Of a stretch of DNA of 53,531 bases, positions 50,607 through 53,531 are shown piece after piece (the stretch's first letter is position 1; the number at the start of each line of letters is the position of its first letter). The position numbers and the translations under genes were made by a program. Below the pieces are notes generated by a model. It had not been told where the DNA came from. It ran no database searches and saw nothing but the letters and a program-made list of their open reading frames with translations. Source of the DNA: Verrucomicrobiota bacterium (GTDB lineage: Bacteria; Verrucomicrobiota; Verrucomicrobiia; Opitutales; Opitutaceae). The DNA lies in the NCBI GenBank assembly GCA_018239675.1, contig JAFEGX010000043.1, positions 1-53,531 on the forward strand, written 5' to 3'.

Positions 50607-53416
50607 CAAGCCGGGCGCGCGGGCGTGCTCGGCTTGATGATGTCCGCCAGCGTGTCCTTCAGCGTCTGCAGGCGTTCCTCAGTCATCGGCTTCGACGGCT
50701 CGGAGCTTTCGATGTAGAAGGTGTCGATCGCCACGCCGCGCTCGGTGCCGATGCGCGCGAAGGTGATGTCGAAGCCCTGGTCGGAAATGGTCTTCGCCAG
50801 CCGGTACAGCAGGCCGATCTGGTCGCGGGCCTGGATCTCCACGATTGTCCGCTGCATCGAGAGTTCGTGGTACACCTCCACCGTTGGCGGGAAGGACGTG
50901 TGCAGGGCTTCGCCCGCCGCCTGCGGCCGGGTCGCCGCCACCCGCTTCGCCTGCGCCACGATGTCGGGATAAAGCTCCTTGTTCGCCACCAGCGCCGCCT
51001 CGATCGTCCGGGCAAACAGCTCCTGCGAGGTCGAGCTCTGCACCACGCCCCGGTCCGGCTCGACCACATAGAAGGTGTCGATCGCAATGTGGTCCGAGCG
51101 CGAGATCACCTTCGACCCCAGGATCGAGAGGCCGGCCACGCTGAAGGCGCCGGCCAGCTTGTAGAACAGGCCCGCCCGGTCCCAGGTCACCACGTTCACC
51201 ACGGTCAGCGAACGGTTGATATCGTCCTTCCACTCGATCACCGGCTTGAGCGAACCGATCGTGTCGGCCGTGGCGATCGACTTCAGCAGCCGGTTCACCA
51301 TCTGGATGTGCAGCGCGATCTCGTCGGCGTCGGTCTGGATGAAATACCGCTCCGGCAGCAGGCTGAAGTGCGCGACAATCTCGTCGGGGCTGATGCCGGG
51401 GATCTGGCGGGCGATAAGGTCCTGGAGGGTCATTTGCTTCTTTTTCTCGTAACTGGCGAGGACGCCCTCGCCAAGGCTCAAGCGCTCGAGGGTCGCGCGG
51501 TAGAGGTTGGTGTGGAGGGTGTCCTTGTAGCTGTTCCAGAGACTGACCGCCGTGCCCCGGGCGTCGCAGAACGTGTGGACGTACAGGTTCCTGAGCTGCT
51601 CGGCGTTCTGCACGAGCTCGGCAAAGGCGGCGGCGGTCGTGGGGTCATCCACATCCCGCTTCTGCCAGAATCGTGCCATCACGAGGTGATTTTTGATGAC
51701 AAAGGAGACGAGTTCCCGGCCCTCGGGTGAGACCCCCAGCCGCTCCATGATCGGCCCGGCCAGCCGGACGCCGCTCTCGGCGTGACCCTGGATGCCGTTC
51801 GACTTGCCGATGTCGTGGAGCAGGAGCGTCAGGTACAGCAGCGCCGGATCGGTGGTCTCGTGCAGGGCCTCGCGGTACTTCAGCGTGATCGGCTCGGCCT
51901 CCGTGAAGATCAGGTCAAGCTGCCGGATCGCGTTCAGCGTGTGCACGTCCGCCGTGTACCGGTGGTAGTACTCGTGCTGGACCATGCAGGTCAGGCCGTC
52001 GAACTCCGGGATGAACAGCCCCAGCACGCCGAGTTCGTGCATCAGCGACAGGGTGGGGAAGACCGCGCCGGCTTCCGAGAGGATCGCGCGGAAGCTGACC
52101 ACCGCATCGTGGGAGGCGCGCACGGTGTCGGTCAGGAGCACCGGCGCCGACTGGCGGATCAGGGTCGCGAGGTGGAAGTCCGGCCGGCAGTCGAGCTGCT
52201 GGCAGTGTCGGAAGACGCGGATCAGGCGGACCGGGTCCTCCTGGAAGACGGTCGGCTTCTCCGCCGCCAGCTCCCGCCCGCGCAGGATGAAGCCGTCGAG
52301 GCGCCGGCTCCGGCGGAACCGCGATGCCAGCAGGCTTTCGCGCAGCGAGATCGGCTCGCCCTGGGCGTCGCGACCGATCGTCAGGGCGAGGCGGCTCTCG
52401 ACCACCTTTGACAGCCGGAAGATCGACTGGGCCGCCCGGTAGTAGTCCTGCATGAAGTGCTCCACCCGCGGCAGCGGGTCGGCCTCGGTGTAGCCGAGGT
52501 TCTGCGCCACCCGCGCCTGGCGCTCGAGGTCGAGCACGTCGGTGGCCCGCCGGCTCAGGAAATGCAGCTCGTTCCGGACCCGCAGGAGGAAGTCGTAGGC
52601 GCGGGTGAACTCCCGGAGTTCCTCGTCCCGCAGATAACCCTGGGTCACCAGCTCGTCGATGCTGGAGATGCCGAGCTTCACCCGGGCCATCCACACCGCG
52701 TTCTGGTAGTCGCGCAGCCCGCCGACGCCGTTCTTCACGTCGGGCTCCTGGAGAAAGACGGTGTCGCCGAACTTCTCGCGGCGGTGCGCCTGGTCGTCGA
52801 GCCGGGCCGCGATGTACCCCTTGGGGTCCTCGGACGTGGCGAACTGCCGGTACGCCTGCGCGAACACCTCGTACACCCCCGTGGCGCCGGCCAGGTAGCG
52901 GGCCTCGAGCATGGAGGTGAGGGTCTGGACGTCCTTCCGGGCCTCCATGAAGACCTCGTCCACGTTGCGCGTGGAGTGGCCGACCTTCAGGCCGCTGTCC
53001 CATAACGGATAGAGGATTTCCTGCGTCAGGTACTCCAGCAGCGGCTTGACCGTCGGCGGGCGGGTCTTGGCCGGGAAGAGGAACATCACGTCGATGTCGC
53101 TCAGCGGGCTCAGTTCGCTCCGGCCATAGCCGCCGAGGGCCAGGAGGGCCACGGCCGCCGGAGGTTTGCCGACGGTGCGGGTGAAGCCGGCCAGGGCGTG
53201 GTCAAACAGCCGGGCGATCATCGCGTCCATCAGGTCCGCCCGGGCCCGGGCGACCTCCAGGCCCGAGGCACCGGCCTCATGCCGCTTGCGGAGCAGGGCA
53301 TCGCCGGCCTGCAGGTACGCCTTGCATGCCGCCAGCCGCTCCGGGACGGGCGCGTCGTCGGCGAAAGTGAGCTCCGGCGCGGGAGGCAGGGTGGAGGGGG
53401 CGGACATGAGGGTCAT
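50606..53416 (-). CDS. glnD: GlnD, bifunctional [protein-PII] uridylyltransferase/uridylyl-removing enzyme
   Basis: A 936-aa nitrogen sensor that uridylylates PII when glutamine is low and removes UMP when it is high. The nucleotidyltransferase signature GGYGRSELSPLSDIDVMFL (about 94-112) has the Gly-rich loop and both catalytic Asp residues. The HD domain shows LLLHDIGKSNGIQGHAESG (about 545-563). Two ACT domains end the protein (about 745-820 and 855-925), as expected for glutamine binding. Met4 is an alternative start. Its stop codon overlaps the end of a heptamer array. Confidence 0.95.
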   Translation of the reverse strand: MTLMSAPSTLPPAPELTFADDAPVPERLAACKAYLQAGDALLRKRHEAGASGLEVARARADLMDAMIARLFDHALAGFTRTVGKPPAAVALLALGGYGRSELSPLSDIDVMFLFPAKTRPPTVKPLLEYLTQEILYPLWDSGLKVGHSTRNVDEVFMEARKDVQTLTSMLEARYLAGATGVYEVFAQAYRQFATSEDPKGYIAARLDDQAHRREKFGDTVFLQEPDVKNGVGGLRDYQNAVWMARVKLGISSIDELVTQGYLRDEELREFTRAYDFLLRVRNELHFLSRRATDVLDLERQARVAQNLGYTEADPLPRVEHFMQDYYRAAQSIFRLSKVVESRLALTIGRDAQGEPISLRESLLASRFRRSRRLDGFILRGRELAAEKPTVFQEDPVRLIRVFRHCQQLDCRPDFHLATLIRQSAPVLLTDTVRASHDAVVSFRAILSEAGAVFPTLSLMHELGVLGLFIPEFDGLTCMVQHEYYHRYTADVHTLNAIRQLDLIFTEAEPITLKYREALHETTDPALLYLTLLLHDIGKSNGIQGHAESGVRLAGPIMERLGVSPEGRELVSFVIKNHLVMARFWQKRDVDDPTTAAAFAELVQNAEQLRNLYVHTFCDARGTAVSLWNSYKDTLHTNLYRATLERLSLGEGVLASYEKKKQMTLQDLIARQIPGISPDEIVAHFSLLPERYFIQTDADEIALHIQMVNRLLKSIATADTIGSLKPVIEWKDDINRSLTVVNVVTWDRAGLFYKLAGAFSVAGLSILGSKVISRSDHIAIDTFYVVEPDRGVVQSSTSQELFARTIEAALVANKELYPDIVAQAKRVAATRPQAAGEALHTSFPPTVEVYHELSMQRTIVEIQARDQIGLLYRLAKTISDQGFDITFARIGTERGVAIDTFYIESSEPSKPMTEERLQTLKDTLADIIKPSTPARPA

Positions 53417-53491
53417 TCAGTGAACGGAAAAGGCCCGGATGGGCGAGGGGATTCACCAAAGCAGGACGCGAGCCGAATCGCCGGGTTGCAC

Positions 53492-53520
53492 AGGAGGAAA
53501 CGGAGGGAACGGAGCGGGTT
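53492..53520 (+). repeat. Nonamer array at the window edge
   Basis: Two to three 9-bp words of the type GAGGAAACG/GAGGGAACG lie upstream of glnD near the window end. A partner array, if there is one, would lie outside the window. Confidence 0.45.
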
Positions 53521-53531
53521 GAAACCGCTAA

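Overview
The window is high-GC DNA (roughly 65-70 % by eye) that most resembles a Verrucomicrobiota genome, probably Opitutales/Opitutaceae. This is inference. The signs are a PEP-CTERM surface protein with autotransporter-like passenger repeats, an Ig/NHL-repeat surface protein, a long PurF with a short propeptide, a large single-chain PurL, and intergenic arrays of heptamer words. No rRNA, tRNA or CRISPR array was seen. Nearly all very long ORFs lying opposite real genes are GC-driven shadows and are left out.

Layout. 1-2821 is housekeeping: superoxide dismutase, TadA, IF-1 and a Xer recombinase. 3111-10469 holds a 1653-aa repetitive PEP-CTERM protein convergent with a heparinase II/III-like protein. 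10676-13543 is a tight four-gene operon (DUF3570 outer-membrane protein, ApbE-like flavin transferase, TlpA-like thioredoxin, DUF4266 lipoprotein). It is followed by an Ig/NHL surface protein that overlaps a small LuxR-type HTH gene. 17459-24430 carries a zinc-ribbon site-2 protease, a divergent methyltransferase, a beta-propeller/phosphoesterase, an FKBP-TPR-TlpA fusion and a CPBP protease. 24443-31942 is purine synthesis: purL divergent from purF and purM. 32113-36904 is a sugar or sugar-acid catabolic cluster: a Gfo/Idh/MocA oxidoreductase divergent from an OMPDC-superfamily protein, a medium-chain dehydrogenase, an SDR and a TIM-barrel isomerase. 37023-45122 is a complete potassium system, kdpFABC plus kdpDE, with a 27-aa KdpF and a further 29-aa membrane ORF in front of it. 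45258-53416 holds a DExD-box helicase, an HNH endonuclease, a small membrane protein, a GAF histidine kinase, a four-helix-bundle protein and GlnD.

The most unusual feature is not a gene. At about a dozen places between genes, and once in frame inside purL, there are short arrays of 7-bp (sometimes 9-bp) words. Most form inverted pairs, and both arms keep the same inner and outer ends. Different loci use different word families. One pair encloses a four-helix-bundle protein gene and another encloses a small membrane-protein gene, so these look like cassettes, while the other pairs enclose only about 10-110 nt. This deserves the closest second look.
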